Positions 32,441-44,949 of a stretch of 64,000 nt of DNA are shown here, piece after piece (the stretch's first letter is position 1; each line of letters begins with the position of its first letter). This DNA is from Phlebopus portentosus. Taxonomy: Eukaryota > Basidiomycota > Agaricomycetes > Boletales > Boletinellaceae. The notes under the pieces are model-generated. The model was not told the DNA's origin, did no database searches, and saw nothing but the letters and a program-made list of their open reading frames with translations. Location of the stretch: NCBI GenBank assembly GCA_037892935.1, contig JAYXKI010000011.1, forward strand, positions 1,550,001 to 1,614,000. Direction: 5' to 3'. The position numbers and the translations under genes are program-made.

Positions 32441-35400
32441 TGTCTAGGGGGGCGCTGTTTTTCTGTCCCGGCGCCGCGCTGAATCGTCGGGATCAACATG
32501 GTTTCGTTCGTATCAGGATGAGTAAGGTATAGCGTCTGTTCGCCGTCGGCCTCGTCTATGACCTGCGCCCTAGTGTGTACGAAAAACGGCCGGCCTAATA
32601 GTAACTGAAATGGGGCCTTTTCGATGACCTGGACTTGGACAACAATAGAGAAGGCGCCTATGGTGAGTCTGACGCGAGGGATGAGTCCCGCCGAGCGTGA
32701 GGTTTGTCTGTCGGCGGTTTCTACTGTGATTGCTTGGCTCATTATCGTTGGGGACCCGAGGTCCTTCCATACCTCTTTTGGCACAGCGATAAATGTCAAC
32801 CTCGAGTCGAGCAAAGCTTTTACTTCGAATTTATCATCGAGCCAGACCTCGATTTCGCGGAGGGGAATGTTCGGCGGGGTGACGGAAGGATCTTCGTCGC
32901 CGAAGTTAACCGGCGAGGTGGGCCTTGGGATTGAGGCGTACATTGCCATCTCGTGATCAGGATTTTCCCTAATTAGTTCTCGGCGCCCCGTGACGAATTC
33001 TTTACACTTTTTTCTGATTTCGGGAGAGGCGGCGAGCAGGCTTCGGATCGGCAGGGTGACTTCCGAGTCCAGAATCTTGTCAAAAACGTTTGATACCGCG
33101 GCGTCATCATATGCTGGTATGGTGGTTCGGTATTGTGGCTTCGGATCTGCCGCGTCGTCCCTGTGCGGCGCCGAGGGCATCGGCAGCGGGGCCGGGCGTT
33201 GTCCGGGTGGTTTCCCTTTCTTGCTGTTATCTCCCCATTTCGGGTTGGGGTCTCGAGGCGGCTTTCTGGTGGGGATTTCGATTCCGTCGAAAACTTCTCT
33301 AGGGCCTGGCCGTCTTCCGGCGGCAGCGAAGGCATTCTGCGGTTGTTCAGTGGATTCTTCTTGTTCAAAAAGGAGCGCGACTCTGTCGCAGGCATCGTCG
33401 TCTGGGGGGTCTTCTGGGGTGATAGCCTCGAAGTAGTTCGATTCCTGGATTCGCGGCGGCAGGCCGTTCGGCAGATTTGTATTGTAGGCTAAGGGAGGCG
33501 GTGCCCTGTTGAGGCCCTGGTACATAGATTCCTGTGATGGAGGGTGTGACTGATACATGGATTGTTGAGTCGGTGGTTGTCCCTGATATGTAGGATCCTG
33601 CCTCGGCGGAGCGATCCTTGGCGGCGTGTCGGATACGGGCTGAATGGGGAGCTGGACGCCAACTGGTGCGTAGTTTGGATTCTCTATGAAGAGCTTATTA
33701 ATCCTGTCCAGTACTGACATCCCCGGTTCTCCCTGAGGAAGTCGGCCATTGGAGGGGTACAAGTACCCTTTGGCGTCGGCGAGCATGATTCCCCTCTGGA
33801 TCAGGGAGATCTTGGTGGGACAGTCGTGGGTAGAGTGCGTTACACTGGTGCATACGGCGCATTTTCTGTTAAATCTGGCTTGTCGGGGCTGCGGCGGAGC
33901 TCCTGCGGTTGGCGGCAGAGCGCGGCGGTTTGACTTCTCGGTGGCTTCACGGAGGGCGCGCATTTCCTGGATTAGGAGGGACACCCACGGTTCTTCTTGC
34001 TTGACCTGGGGTTGGTTGATGACTCCGTAGGCCGGAGCACCGGGTTGCAGCGGCGGCGTGTACGTCGTAACTTGTGTATAGGTGGGCATGGCCGCTATCG
34101 CCACATACATCAGTGGTTGGTCGGCGGTTGTGAGGCGGCCGCCGGTTAGGATGCGTTCTAGTTCTCTTACAACTGTGTCGATGTCCCAGGGCACGCCGGT
34201 AGGGTGGTCGTGCTTGACAAACCGCAAATTGAGATCCAGCTCTCTGTTTAGCGTCGGGTAGAGGCCTTCTCTGAACATACGCTTCTGTTCGAACTCTGAT
34301 AGCATGCCGGCGTCGATAAGATACGAGGAGACGGTGATAAAGTTCCTATGGTATTCGCCGAGGGCGGCGGTGTTCAGCATAATTTAGTTGCGGCTTATGT
34401 TAATAAGGTTGTGGAGGTCGCCGAGTGTGTACTGGGTCGTAGCGTTTGGGTAGTACTTTAGGATAGCGTCTTTGAATGCCATAAAGTCGTTTCCTCTCGT
34501 TTCGGGCCTTTTGCACCATAGCTGATCGTCTTTAGCATCGGCATAGCATCTTGCCCAAGCGATCATTTGCGCATCTGTTAGGCCGGCGCTTTGTCCAAAT
34601 AGCCGGACTCTGTTAAAGAAGATGGGGATTTCCGCGGGGTCGCCGGAGGCGTTGAACTTCGGCGCGCGGCGGTCTCCCGGGTAGGGCATTGTAGCTCCCG
34701 GCACTGGTGGGTTGGGACCACTTAATGGATGGGTATCTGGGTCACTGAGGTCTGGAAGAGGGGGAAAGGCGCCCGTGGGGGGTGGTGCTGGTGCGGCATA
34801 GGCTGGTGCGGTGGGGGACGGCTGTTGGGGGGGCGGCGGGGTCGGTCCTGAGGCTGCGGGGGGCGCGGCGGGAATGCCGGTATGGGTGCTGGTCATTGTT
34901 GGTATAGAGGCCGTCTTAGGAGGTGTACTGGGGGTGGGAGGTTGGGTGTTGACAATTGGGGAGAGCCGCGGCCTCTGAGCTGGGGTCGGCGGCGTAAGAG
35001 GGGGGAGTGGGGAGAGCCTTGCTGATCGCTCTTCTTCGACGGGGGTTAGTGGAGAGTCGGGGGTGATTGCGTGGCCGTGTATGAGGGAGTCGGGGACGTA
35101 AAGGTCGTCGTCCTCCTGTTCTTCTTCGGCGGAGTATAACTGTAGGCCGGTGCGGCGGTGGATATCTGGGGGGTTGTCTATGTCGGCGAAGAGGTCTGTT
35201 TTGATGGGACCGGTGGCTGGAGGTTCCTGGAGGGATATTGACAGGTCCTCGATGCCGCCGGGGACACGAACGTGAGTACTGGGGCAAATTTCGGATTTGC
35301 GGAGGTCTTTAGGAACGTGAATGAAGTGAGGGGGAATTATAGGCGATATAGGGCGTGCAGCGGCGGTGCTTGCGCTTTCGCCAGGCGGTGGGTTGCGTGT

Positions 35401-35695
35401 AAAAGGAGTGATAGATGCTCTTCTGGGACGCCGGGTGGGTGGGTCGTCTGCGGCGATGGACGCGCATCGGCGGTTCGGTGCGGACGGAGATCTGGGTGTG
35501 GTGGGACGGGGTTCTTCTGTTCGGCCTCTTGTAAAGAGTGTAGAATAATGGTATAGTTGGCCGGCGGTTGTGGCTGAGGCTGTTTGACTGTTTTCCGCCC
35601 TTCTTTGCAGCCTTAGTGAGTATCGTGTGCCCTTGGAAGGGCCTGAGATCAGTTGGAATGACACCTTTTTACCTCCCTCGCGGTGGGCTCCAGAA
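32437..35695 (-). pseudogene. gag: Gag-protease ORF1 of element D
   Basis: An open frame from the LTR edge to TGA at 32437-32439, broken by TAA at 34384-34386 (CAA expected). The N-terminal 300 residues are Pro/Ser-rich and disordered. A capsid-like region spans the stop (PAEIPIFFNRV...RLFGQSAGLTD; then LNTAALGEY). A CAVCTSVTHSTHDC zinc knuckle follows, and near the C-terminus a retropepsin-like segment reads ALLDSRLTFIAV where DSG is expected; Gly-to-Arg would be a G-to-A change and probably kills the protease. The start is unclear: the frame is open into the LTR with no early ATG, so an intron or a lost ATG is possible. Confidence 0.85.
35676..35693 (-). other. Primer-binding site candidate of element D
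   Basis: Two to three bases inside the 5' LTR the minus strand reads TGGAGCCCACCGCGAGG, whose complement ends in CCA as a tRNA 3' end does. I cannot name the tRNA from memory. Confidence 0.5.
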
Positions 35696-37525
35696 TGTAG
35701 ACTATCAGACTCTCCTAGACAGGGACAAAGGCGGCGGCGGCGGCGTTCGACCACAGGGAGGCGATGTCAAAGGTGTCGAGAGGAAAAAGGGGAGGTCCTA
35801 CCAGATCTACAGACTACCTACAGGCTTTCAGAAGCGACACTCAGCTCAGATGCACAAGGATCTGGCCGTTAGGCAGATCCGCTGCGCCTTCAAATAACTC
35901 GCTGCGGCGATCCGGGCCTCGACGGCTGTATAGGGATCACCGAGTCTGACTGAACTGGCGAAGGGGTCGCAGCGGCGGACTGGGTGCGGCGTCGGCGGAG
36001 GTTCGCACCAGTGCAATTCCGCCTGGTAGTCGGGGAGATGATGTCGGAACGACACAGAGAAGATGCGGGAGAGAGACCGTCGACACCACTTGAAAGGGGA
36101 GTAGTGTCGGCGGTGGAACAACGCGGAGGCGGCGAGAAGTGGGAGACTGGATTCAGTCGAAAAGGGGCGCCGGCGCCGACGGTAGCGGCGAACACAAGAA
36201 GAGTGACAGCTGCGTCGAGACGTCGGGGATGTATAACAGATGCCTAGAAGAGTGACGGCTGCGTCGAGGCGTTGAGGAAGAATCACAAATGATCTAAACC
36301 GAGCGGTGGCGACGAAACACGAAAGGGGCCTCAGGCGCAGGGAGAAATTGAAGACCGAGGGATTGGTTACTAGAGGAGTGACGGCTGTGTCGGGACGTGG
36401 AGGAGGAATCCCAAATGCTCAGGATTGAGCAGCGGCGGAGGCTAGAGAGAGAGGGACGGCGATGCAGATATAAGTGGGAAGTCCCCGGAGCGATTACTAG
36501 ACGAGTGACAGCTGCGCAGAAGGGAGATGACCAGGGCGGCGAATGAGCTCAGCGGCTTCTATCCTGTGAGATCGGGGGCCACGCCGTCAGGACGGGATCG
36601 GCAAGGGCATGTGACCGGGAGTTTGCTCGATCCGGCTGTCTGGTTCTCTGTATATACTGGTTTCTTGAAGGAGGCTTCTTTACTTGTGGTTGGTCTCTGG
36701 TAGCTGCGTTCTAGAGTGTATATCTGCTGCTTTTTAGGATAGATACATGCTCTCTATATATACTATGAGTCCTTGATAAGAAATATCACTTAAAGCGGCG
36801 GGCGGCGAGGTGTGACAGGCACGCCGCGATGGCGGGGGCCGCCGCCGAGATGCGCCGCCAAGCCACCAAGACCTAGGGGCGCCCCAATCGGAACAGCGGA
36901 GTGCTGGTACGTCGTGTCGAACGTCGGGGCTGTTCGGATTGGTCAGGGCGCGCTCTATATGGTTCTGAAATGCCAAGGGTTCGAATAAAACTAAAAGGGG
37001 GAATATACGGACGGCCGCCGGGTGCGCTACCGCGCTCGGCGTACAATGTGGGATGATAAGAATATGAAACAATCAACGAAATAGACCTGAGATTGGTTAT
37101 CGTTCACCCAGCCGGCGCGGCGGCGGGCATACACCTCCGCGATGGCGCGATATACATCCGCCGCAGCGTGTCCGGCCGCCGTGCGAGCATTTCCGAAGCT
37201 CGGAGTCACCGGATTCGGCGGAACCGTTCTTGAGAGAGGCTGGAGAAGGGGAACTAGGATCTGGTTGAAGGGGGGACAAGGTGATCATAGGATAGGAGTG
37301 GAGGCGTCGCCGCTGGTTCGTATGGTCGGCGGCGGCGGCGGTGTGGGTGCTGTTCCCAGGCCGCCGAAGGTCCGGCGGCCGCTGAGCAGGCTGTATTATA
37401 GGTAACGGCGGCGAAGGCTGGTTTGCTGACAATAGTACGCGGGGTGTCCTGGGTATGGCATAGGGGAGTACAGCCCTTACAGGCCTGTGCCGCTGGACCG
37501 GTACAGGTTAGTGCGGTGCACTACA
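35696..37525 (-). repeat. 5' LTR of element D
   Basis: 1830 bp with TGTAG/CTACA ends, partner of 22678-24516. TCGT follows at 37526-37529 as the target duplication. Confidence 0.9.
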
Positions 37526-37529
37526 TCGT

Positions 37530-40500
37530 CATCTTCTTTCTTAATGTCAATTACTCTCTGCATAGAGTCTATAATATCTACGATCTTCTTTCTAGAGAGA
37601 AGATCTATCATGTCCGGCTAACAATTCCTCTCATGATACTCCTGCAATTTTTCTGGGGCATTGCACAGCCCTTCCACAGGTTCCCAGGTATTCTCTTCCT
37701 CTGGGTAGCTGAGCCATTTAACCTGATACTCCCATCTATTGTGCCGTTTCCTCATATCCCAGATTGCTTCAACCTCATACTCAGTTTCTCCAGCGATGAC
37801 TTCTAGTGGTGGTCTTGTTCTCTGTGCTAGATCCTTTCATTCTTGATAGAGAATTAGTAGTCCTACATAAAACACTGGGTGGATCCTCAACTCCTTTGGG
37901 AGATCCAACTCGTAATTGACTGGCCCATGCTTTGCGATAATCTGATAAGGTTCCAGGTTTCTATCCCCTAGCTTCCTTGTGGGAACTAGCAAGGTTAGAT
38001 TCTGACCATCTAGCATAACTTTATCGCCAACTTCGAATGACAGCATCGGGCCTTGGTGTCTATCTGCAAACTTCTTTATTGCATCTCGTGCCTGTTCTAG
38101 TGCCTTTGTTGCTTCCTCTTGATTCTTCTTTCACATAGCCACATAATCTTGTGTTCCTCAGATCGGAAGCTTGAATCCTAATTCCGGCTGGAATCTATAT
38201 ACCAACTCAAATGGTGTCTTGCCCATACTAGAGTGAGATCAGCTATTGTAGGTAAATTCTACCATAGGTAGATGTTCATCCCAATCATCCTGCTATAAGT
38301 TGGAATAGCAACGTAACAGCTGTTCTATTTCTTGATTTACTCACTCTGTTTGACCATCTATTTGGGGATGATATGCTGTACTAAGCTTTGTCTCGATCCC
38401 AAGGGCCTGGTTCACCTGTTCTGTAAACTGGCTAGTGAACTGAGGTCCTCTATTGCTGATTACTGTCTTTGGAGTTCTAATCTTACTGTAGACATAATTG
38501 ATCATTAAATCTGCAGTAGTTTTTGAGTTTGCATTTACTGTAGTAGGTATGAAAGTTCCCATCTTAGAGAACCTGTCCACCACCACCAGTATCACATTGT
38601 TTCCTTTACTCATTGTTGAGAGTCTGATAACATAGTCCATAGTAATTTTATTGTAGGGCCTTGTCGCTACCTGCAATAGTTGCAGAGGTGGTTGCATCTT
38701 TTCTCATCGCACTTTTGTCCTTTGGCATACGTCGCATATGCACACATATTCTTCAATCCATTCTCTCATCTTTGGCTACCAAACTCTTCTTTCCAGTTTG
38801 TCGATAGTCTTCTATATCCCCGAGTGTCCTGACACCAGTGCATCATGGCACTGTTGTACAATTTCCTTCTTAATTTCTTCATCTGGTAGGATAACTAATT
38901 TATCATCTTTCCACCAATACCCCTCTTTGAATGTTCCGATTGCTGGCTCTTTGGATCATTTATAGGTGTCTCGAATCTTTCCTCCCAGTTCCAGACCCCC
39001 CTGTAAGCTCAAATACCCATATTGTGCATATAGGCAGAGCCGATATTCTGAACAATTTTGGAGGAAGTAGGACTTGTTCTGGCTGGTCCTCTTGGCCCTG
39101 TTCATAGTCTGGCCTTCTTGATAATGCATCTGCTCATGAATTCTTAGTTCCAGGTTGATACTTGATTCGAAATTGAAATCTGCTGAGAAATGTCACCCAT
39201 CTTGCTTGGCAGTCACTTAGCTTTCTAGCTCCCATGAAGTATCAAAGATTAGCTTAGTCGCTAATTACTCAAATCTCATGTTTAGCTCCTTCCAAGTAGT
39301 GCCTCTAGTTACTCAAGGCCTTGACAATCACTAGTAATTCCTTGTCCATTACTGGATAGTTATTCTCAGTGTCTCGATAAGTGTTTGACCAATATCTAAT
39401 GGGGTGCAAAATTTTATTGTCTCTGGGCTGTGAGAGCATGGCTCCTATTGCAAAGTTTGATGCATTGGTTTCCAGCACAAATTACTTATCATGATCAGGT
39501 TGTACTAGCATTGGTGCAGTGGTGAAAGCTTCCTTAAGTTTCCTAAAGCTTTCTTATTATTGTTCTCCCCAGGTGAATGTCTTCTTGCCAGACATGAGTT
39601 CCGTTAGTGGCCTCGCAATCTTGGCAAAGTTTTCAATAAATTTTTGGTAGAAATTTGCAAAACCGATAAACTTTTGAATATCTCACTTGCTTGACAAATC
39701 TGGCCATTCTTGAACTGCTTTCACCTTGTAGGGATCCATCTGCATGCCTGACTAGTTAACCACAAATCCTAAATAGTCGAGTTCCTTCTTTCCGAAGTAG
39801 CACTTCTCTAGTTTACAGAAGAAGTCTGCTTTCCTTAACCTGTGCAATACCTCTGCTAGCAGGTCCCAATGTTCCTGTTCCATTTCTGCATAGACTATAA
39901 TGTCATCTAAATAAATGAGTATGCCCTGCCCAATCATGTCCTGAAAGAGCTCATTTATTGCACATTGGAATACCACAGGTGCATTCATTAATCCGAACTG
40001 CATTACCACTGGCTGGTACACTCCTATGTGAGTCCTAAAAGTGGCATACTTCTCATACTCAGGGTGTATTCGAATGTTGTTGTACCCACTTTGCAAATCC
40101 AGTGTAGAGAACCATTTGGCATGTGCAAGATCATCTGGGAGCATATGTAATAGAGGCAGATGTTGGTGATCAGGGATGACCATCACATTTAGTCCTCTGT
40201 AGTCGATAACAATCCTATACTCCAGCTTGCTATCCTTCCCTATTATTTTCTTGGCTATAATGAACACTGGTGCACAAGTGTTTACCTTTTCTTTAGCCAG
40301 TACTTGATTTCCTACAACACAAATCTATCCTTTCTTCAGATCCTCACAAATCCATTCTTCTACCACTCGCTTTTCAGCAAGAGCGAGTAAATATACAGGT
40401 CCAGGTTTTGGGAGCTCTGCTCCTAGTAGGAGCTCGATCTTCATGTCCTATTGGCTTACTGCCTTTTCATATGTATTGTTACTCGCGACTTCTGTGATTT

Positions 40501-42148
40501 TTTTCACACAGAACATCTCAAAATATAAAAATCACCGTATCTCACTCAATTCTTGACCATTTTGCATGATATAAGTTGCTAAATCCATAGCATTAAGATC
40601 CATTTCAAACTCCAACAAGGATGAAGAGAAATGAGCAAAGAATGAGTGAGATATGTCGCAAAAGGCTGATTTTAGACACTTTCTTCATATGCATTTTTTC
40701 CTGCCCTCAGACTGGGTGCTACAACAACCTAGACTGCATCAGAATGGTGCTATTGGCATAATATGAATTTACAGGCATCAGCTTTCCTAAGAAATAATTT
40801 ATTTTGAGGTCTGGGGACCCTTGAGAAAAGGTAGGTTTGAGCTTAGCTCAGACATGTATCAAACCAGCAGATACAATGCAGAATACAGCTCAAAGTCAGT
40901 CTGTAAATTTACAATAAAGCAATTATATCATTTTGGACTTCCCTGTAGGACTGTAGCACTCAGTCTGAGAGCAGGAAAAAATGCATATGAAGGAAGTGTC
41001 TAAAATCAGCCTTTTGCGACATATCTCACTCATTCTTTGCTCATTTCTCTTCATCCTTGTTGGAGTTTGAAATGGATCTTAATGCTATGGATTTTTCAAC
41101 TTAGACCATGTAGAATGGTCAAGAATTGAGTGAGATATAGTGATTTTTATATTTTGAGGTGTTCTGTGTGACAAAAATTATAGAAGTTGCGAGTGACAAT
41201 ACATATGAAAAAGGCAGTAAACTAGGCAGCTGTTTAGCAGCTTCCTTGTCAAACCTATCCCTGAACTCCCATATTTGTTTTGGAAGAACTTCTTTGAGAG
41301 ATTTATTACTAGCAGGGTCTGCCATCCTTTCATCAAGTGCTTTCTCTTGAGCATATTTTTGAGCTATGCTGTTGTACTTGAGAAGGCATTCTCTCTATGA
41401 TGCAACTTGTCAATGCTCTAGATGGCAGATCCAGTGAGGAGGCTTGAGTGGCCTTCCTCTTTGAGAGGCATCCTCCACATACCTTGAGGTAGTGGGCTTG
41501 TGTGATTCTAAGGTACTCTTGAACTCCGTCTCAGATCTAGCTCTTCTTTCTAGCACTTTTCCTTTCATTTTAGGCAGCTACATGACCGAGTTAACAGGCG
41601 TGCACCATCAGCACCCCTTTTGCCCCTGCGAGAGTCCCTGCTCTATCACAGCATAATTTGAAATGAACCTGTTACCTTTACCATTTGTTTTCTCTGTTGG
41701 AGCAGGGCCCTACATTTGGTTATCAAACTATGGTCTTTGCAGGTGCACTTGAGCTCTCAAAGCTAGTCTACTTGATGATTGCGGCATACTAACTTTGGCC
41801 CTGTGCCAATTGAGTAGGACTACCCTCCCTTTGGGGTGAACCACTTTTCCAGATACTAGCCTACCCTTGAACAGCGTCTGATGTCTGGTCACTCTTTGGT
41901 CTCTCATAGGAGGAGATCTCGCTAGGTGGCTGAACCTAGTATACTTCATGGCCTTGGTTCTATGGCACTCCCAACTCAAAGTACTCCTGCTTGTACCTCT
42001 ACTTCGTGTGGTGAAGCTAACTGACTGCTTTTTTACTGCCAAGGTTGAGTCATTGTGGCCCTTGTGCAAGGATAGAGGAGTCCACTCCACCCTAATACTC
42101 CTTATGACAGGGTTTGATTCTGTACCACTTCCTCCACTCTTCTGTCAT
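37530..42148 (-). pseudogene. pol: Pol remnants of family-B copy 2 (linker, RT, RNase H, integrase, chromodomain)
   Basis: Read leftward: a pre-RT segment (KEVLPKQIWEFRDRF, 41325), RT with intact YLDDIIVYAE (39752-40267), RNase H remains (about 39000-39550), integrase with VISNRGPQF where DRG is expected (38341-38697), the integrase C-terminal GDKVML domain (37837-38046) and a chromodomain (37600-37780). Many stops and shifts separate the pieces. The inverted-repeat element at 40459-41217 splits the segment just before RT. Order and similarity match element A's pol closely enough to place it in the same broad chromovirus group. Confidence 0.85.
40459..41217. mobile_element. Inverted-repeat (foldback/MITE-like) element inside family-B pol
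   Basis: A 759-bp element with inverted arms of about 260 bp (ends CTGCCTTTTTCATATGTATT) around a unique core of about 240 bp. TA at 40457-40458 and 41218-41219 is the duplicated target. Removing the element and one TA rejoins the pol reading frame across the site (PSL then SQ-D-M-K), which confirms the ends. It has no coding capacity and no recognised relative; TA targets suggest mobilisation by a Tc1/mariner-type transposase. Confidence 0.85.
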
Positions 42149-43736
42149 TGTTAGAGGTGTAGGTCCGGAGTTACACCAGTTTCGATCCTTTTGCCTAAGC
42201 AGCGATATGTTATGCAGAGGTGATCTATCTACCCACATTTAGCTGTACCACGTGGTCCCCTTACTATCCTTCCTAGTTGCAGTCCTGGTAAGGGATGCTT
42301 TCAGAAACAAGGTAGAGTAAGAGCAGATTGGAATTTCCAAGAGGCGTAGTAGTACAAAGCACACAGTGAGTCGTGTTAGGACACTATCACCAGTGTGTTA
42401 AGACACTTGTCACTATGTGTTAAGAGGATCGAAAGATGGGGGAAAGAGGGCCTACTTCTAATGCTATTTATGCTTTCTAGATAATCCATTTTCTGTCCTA
42501 TTTCTTACTCATCTTCTCTCCACTTTACTTCACTATGCTCCACCTTGCTCCACTTCTCTCCACTATTACATCACTTCCTTCATCATTCTGCTCCACTGAG
42601 CGCCACTTTGCTCCAATGTATCTCCACTATGACGGAATTCTGTGGGGTTGCTGACTGAGACAATAGAGGTGCTGCTCTAGTATGGAAAGCTCCACTGTCA
42701 GTGCTCTACTATGACGTCGATTCTATCACCAGGTGGGATTGTAGCTCTTGGTGCAATGTAGGCAGCTCAGTATGTGACTCTTCGCTGTTCGTCTTGTGGT
42801 CTGAAGGGTGTAAGCACAACTCGCACATCGGTATTGAGATGTCGGGTTGGTGTAGAGTATGGTCCAATGCATACCATGAACTGTATGAGTTCCGCTGGGG
42901 GATGCAGTTGTGTTCAAGTGACTAGCCATGCTTTGCCTGGGAGTCTAACATCGCGAATGTATTGCTATATCCTTCATTGGAGTACCAGTTGTAGTTACTT
43001 GGTGTCCAGGTTTGCATTCCTTGGTAAATAAAGGTTCGCTTGTACTGTAGAGGCTAGACATGAGTTGTGCAGCTCTGGCTTGTACCATCCTAGTATCCTC
43101 CAAGTTATCGGGTCTGCAGCTTGAGGGGTTCGAGTTGTAACAATGAGTTCTTCATGTCGCTTAGGTATTATAGGATTTGGTGGATTGGCATGTAGCGCTT
43201 CTTGTGTGTGATGTTGGACTTTGATTTGGCAGTCACGTGTTTCGCTTGTAGCATGACATACTGTGAAGTATATCTCATAAAGGACCATGTACGCTCGGGC
43301 ACAAGTCTGACAGTGCTGGAATGCCAGTGATGTCTCCATTGGGCTTGGATTAGCCTTTAGACTTTAGGTGTTAGGCTTTAGTAGTCGTGTTCTAGACTTC
43401 TCGGGCTTCTAGTAGTTTTGATCGCTTCTTGACTTCTTTTGATCGGGTTGGATCGGGAGTTTGGTCAGCGGTGTTAAGGTGACGGTCGGCAGTAGTAAAT
43501 CAGCGGTGGTAATTACTGGTCGGCGGTGTTAAGTAGTTCACGGGGTTACGTACTTGTGGCGTGCTTCTCAGGCGCCCATATATTGCCGTTGATACCCGTG
43601 ACCGTTGCCTTGGTCGCGTTAACAGTAGTTTGGCTCTAGTAGCTGCTAGGCTGTTACTAGTTGCATTTGGAATGCTGATCCTGTTGATCTGCCGATCGTG
43701 TCGATCTTGATGCGAGTTTTTGAGCAGATCCTTTCA
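42149..43736 (-). repeat. Solo LTR E
   Basis: 1588 bp beginning TG (TGTTAGAGG) and ending CA (ATCCTTTCA), flanked by the 5-bp duplication GTCAT (42144-42148 and 43737-43741), inserted in the pro-pol junction of the family-B element. It belongs to neither family A, B nor D. A minus-strand TATA-like AGCATAAATAGCA lies near 42460, about 310 bp from the minus-strand 3' end, and the upstream part again contains a CxxC ORF. Confidence 0.85.
42726..43339 (-). pseudogene. LTR E internal ORF with CxxC motifs
   Basis: Two minus-strand open stretches: 42995-43339 (114 codons, ATG METSLAFQHCQTCARAY) and 42726-42929 (about 67 codons, RCASCAYTL...LSCLHC). They are separated by about 65 bases with stops and may be exons or a broken frame. 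The CQTC pair is followed by an aromatic-rich stretch and QIKVQHHTQ, loosely like the order seen in the LTR ORFs of families A and B. Homology is not proven. Function unknown. Confidence 0.4.
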
Positions 43737-43741
43737 GTCAT

Positions 43742-44160
43742 TGCATCCAAAGTGGATCAGGTGCATAGTGTCCAGGTTTTTCTCCTTTTGGTGGCATACT
43801 AAGCTTCTTCCTTCTAGTTATATCTGATCCTTCTGCATTAATCATCATTTGCACTTGCATTTTCTCTTGCATGCTTGCCTGTGCTTTTGAAGTCATTAGT
43901 GACATTGCTGTTCTAAATTTCCCTTGAATCTCTAAAATTTGGAGTCACACTGCATACATGCTGCCATACTCGTTGAAGAGCTCATCGTGTCCAGCACCCT
44001 TCTCCATCTCTCTGACCATGGTGCGATATATCACCCCATCTGCTTCTTTGAGAGTATTGAAGTTGTGCCACTTCTGTTTATCTTTCATTATTTGGCATTT
44101 GTTCCCGAACTAAAAGAACTTCTATCTTCCTTCCTGTTTGGCCAAGGAGAGTTCTAGTGG
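43742..44160 (-). pseudogene. Protease-RT linker remnant of family-B copy 2
   Basis: The minus strand encodes a helical charged segment (KWHNFNTLKEADGVIYRTMV, then NEYGSMYAV and a stop) matching in position the FTAWNKVYK...NQIFYGIDGG linker of element A. It is interrupted by TGA codons and by solo LTR E. Confidence 0.5.
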
Positions 44161-44299
44161 TTTGTGCATTATATCTTCAAATATTAGCAGCAGTGCGATC
44201 ATTGTTGGTTCCTTTTCTTTTCCTTTTTCTGGTAGTATCATTATAGTTTCTTCTTCTTCTTCCTCAGTTTCTTATCCTAAGTTGATGTCGCTGTGGTAA

Positions 44300-44900
44300 T
44301 AGACCCTAGTTTCCCATTCTTCTTCCTTTTCATCATCTGCATCCTATTCAGGTAGAATGTAGTCTGGAATTCTATGCCATCTTCTGCGCTTTCAGAGTTT
44401 CCTTGGGGCTAGGAATAGCTGTATGGAATACAAGCATGCTGTTTCATTAAAAGCAATTTCCTTCCCACCTTTGCAAAGGATTCCTTTGGTCCAGTTGATA
44501 GTTGGCTTATGCTGTTCAAGCTAATCATTTCCTATGAGAAACTTGTCTTTGTGTGTATCCACCACTGCGATGTCCATTAAACTTCTTGTAATCCCTGTGT
44601 TCACTATTGCTCTGACATTCTGAGTCCATCCACTATGATTAATTGATCCATCAGCATTCTAGATAGTATAGTTACCTTCTGCAGGCACTGTTCTTAGTCC
44701 TAGGCTCTGTACAACCATGGGGCTAATAGTAGTGATTGCAGATCCGGAGTCAATCATAGCTGAGAGATTAACCTTTTTCTGTCTCTGAATGACATCAATG
44801 AGTATAGTAGGATGGTTAGAATTTGGTCTAGCAATAGTCCATCAGTGCTTTATTTCTTGTGTGTCCTTTGAGCTCTCGCCAGTGTCTGATGTCAACTGGC
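44300..44900 (-). pseudogene. Aspartic protease remnant of family-B copy 2
   Basis: SAMIDSGSAITTISP (near 44740) is the retropepsin active site, followed by LGLRTVPAEGN and KDKFLIGND as in element A's protease. Stops and frame breaks follow on both sides. Confidence 0.8.
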
Positions 44901-44949
44901 GGCCCTTCAAAAACCCTCCTCCTCGGAATCCTCCTTGAGGGAATGTGAA

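Larger units (their letters stand above)
22678..37525 (-). mobile_element. Ty3/gypsy element D carrying extra genes
   Basis: A 14,848-bp element with LTRs 22678-24516 and 35696-37525 (TGTAG...CTACA) and a 4-bp target duplication TCGT. Minus-strand order: 5' LTR, gag-protease, pol, a gap holding a plus-strand spliced gene (26874-28516), a 145-bp tandem repeat block, a 324-codon ORF, polypurine tract, 3' LTR. The LTRs look roughly 97% identical by eye, with one 9-bp gap and otherwise almost only transitions, so it is older than element A but younger than its family-B host. It is GC-rich compared with its neighbours. ORF1 has one nonsense codon and pol two, all C-to-T type. Confidence 0.9.
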
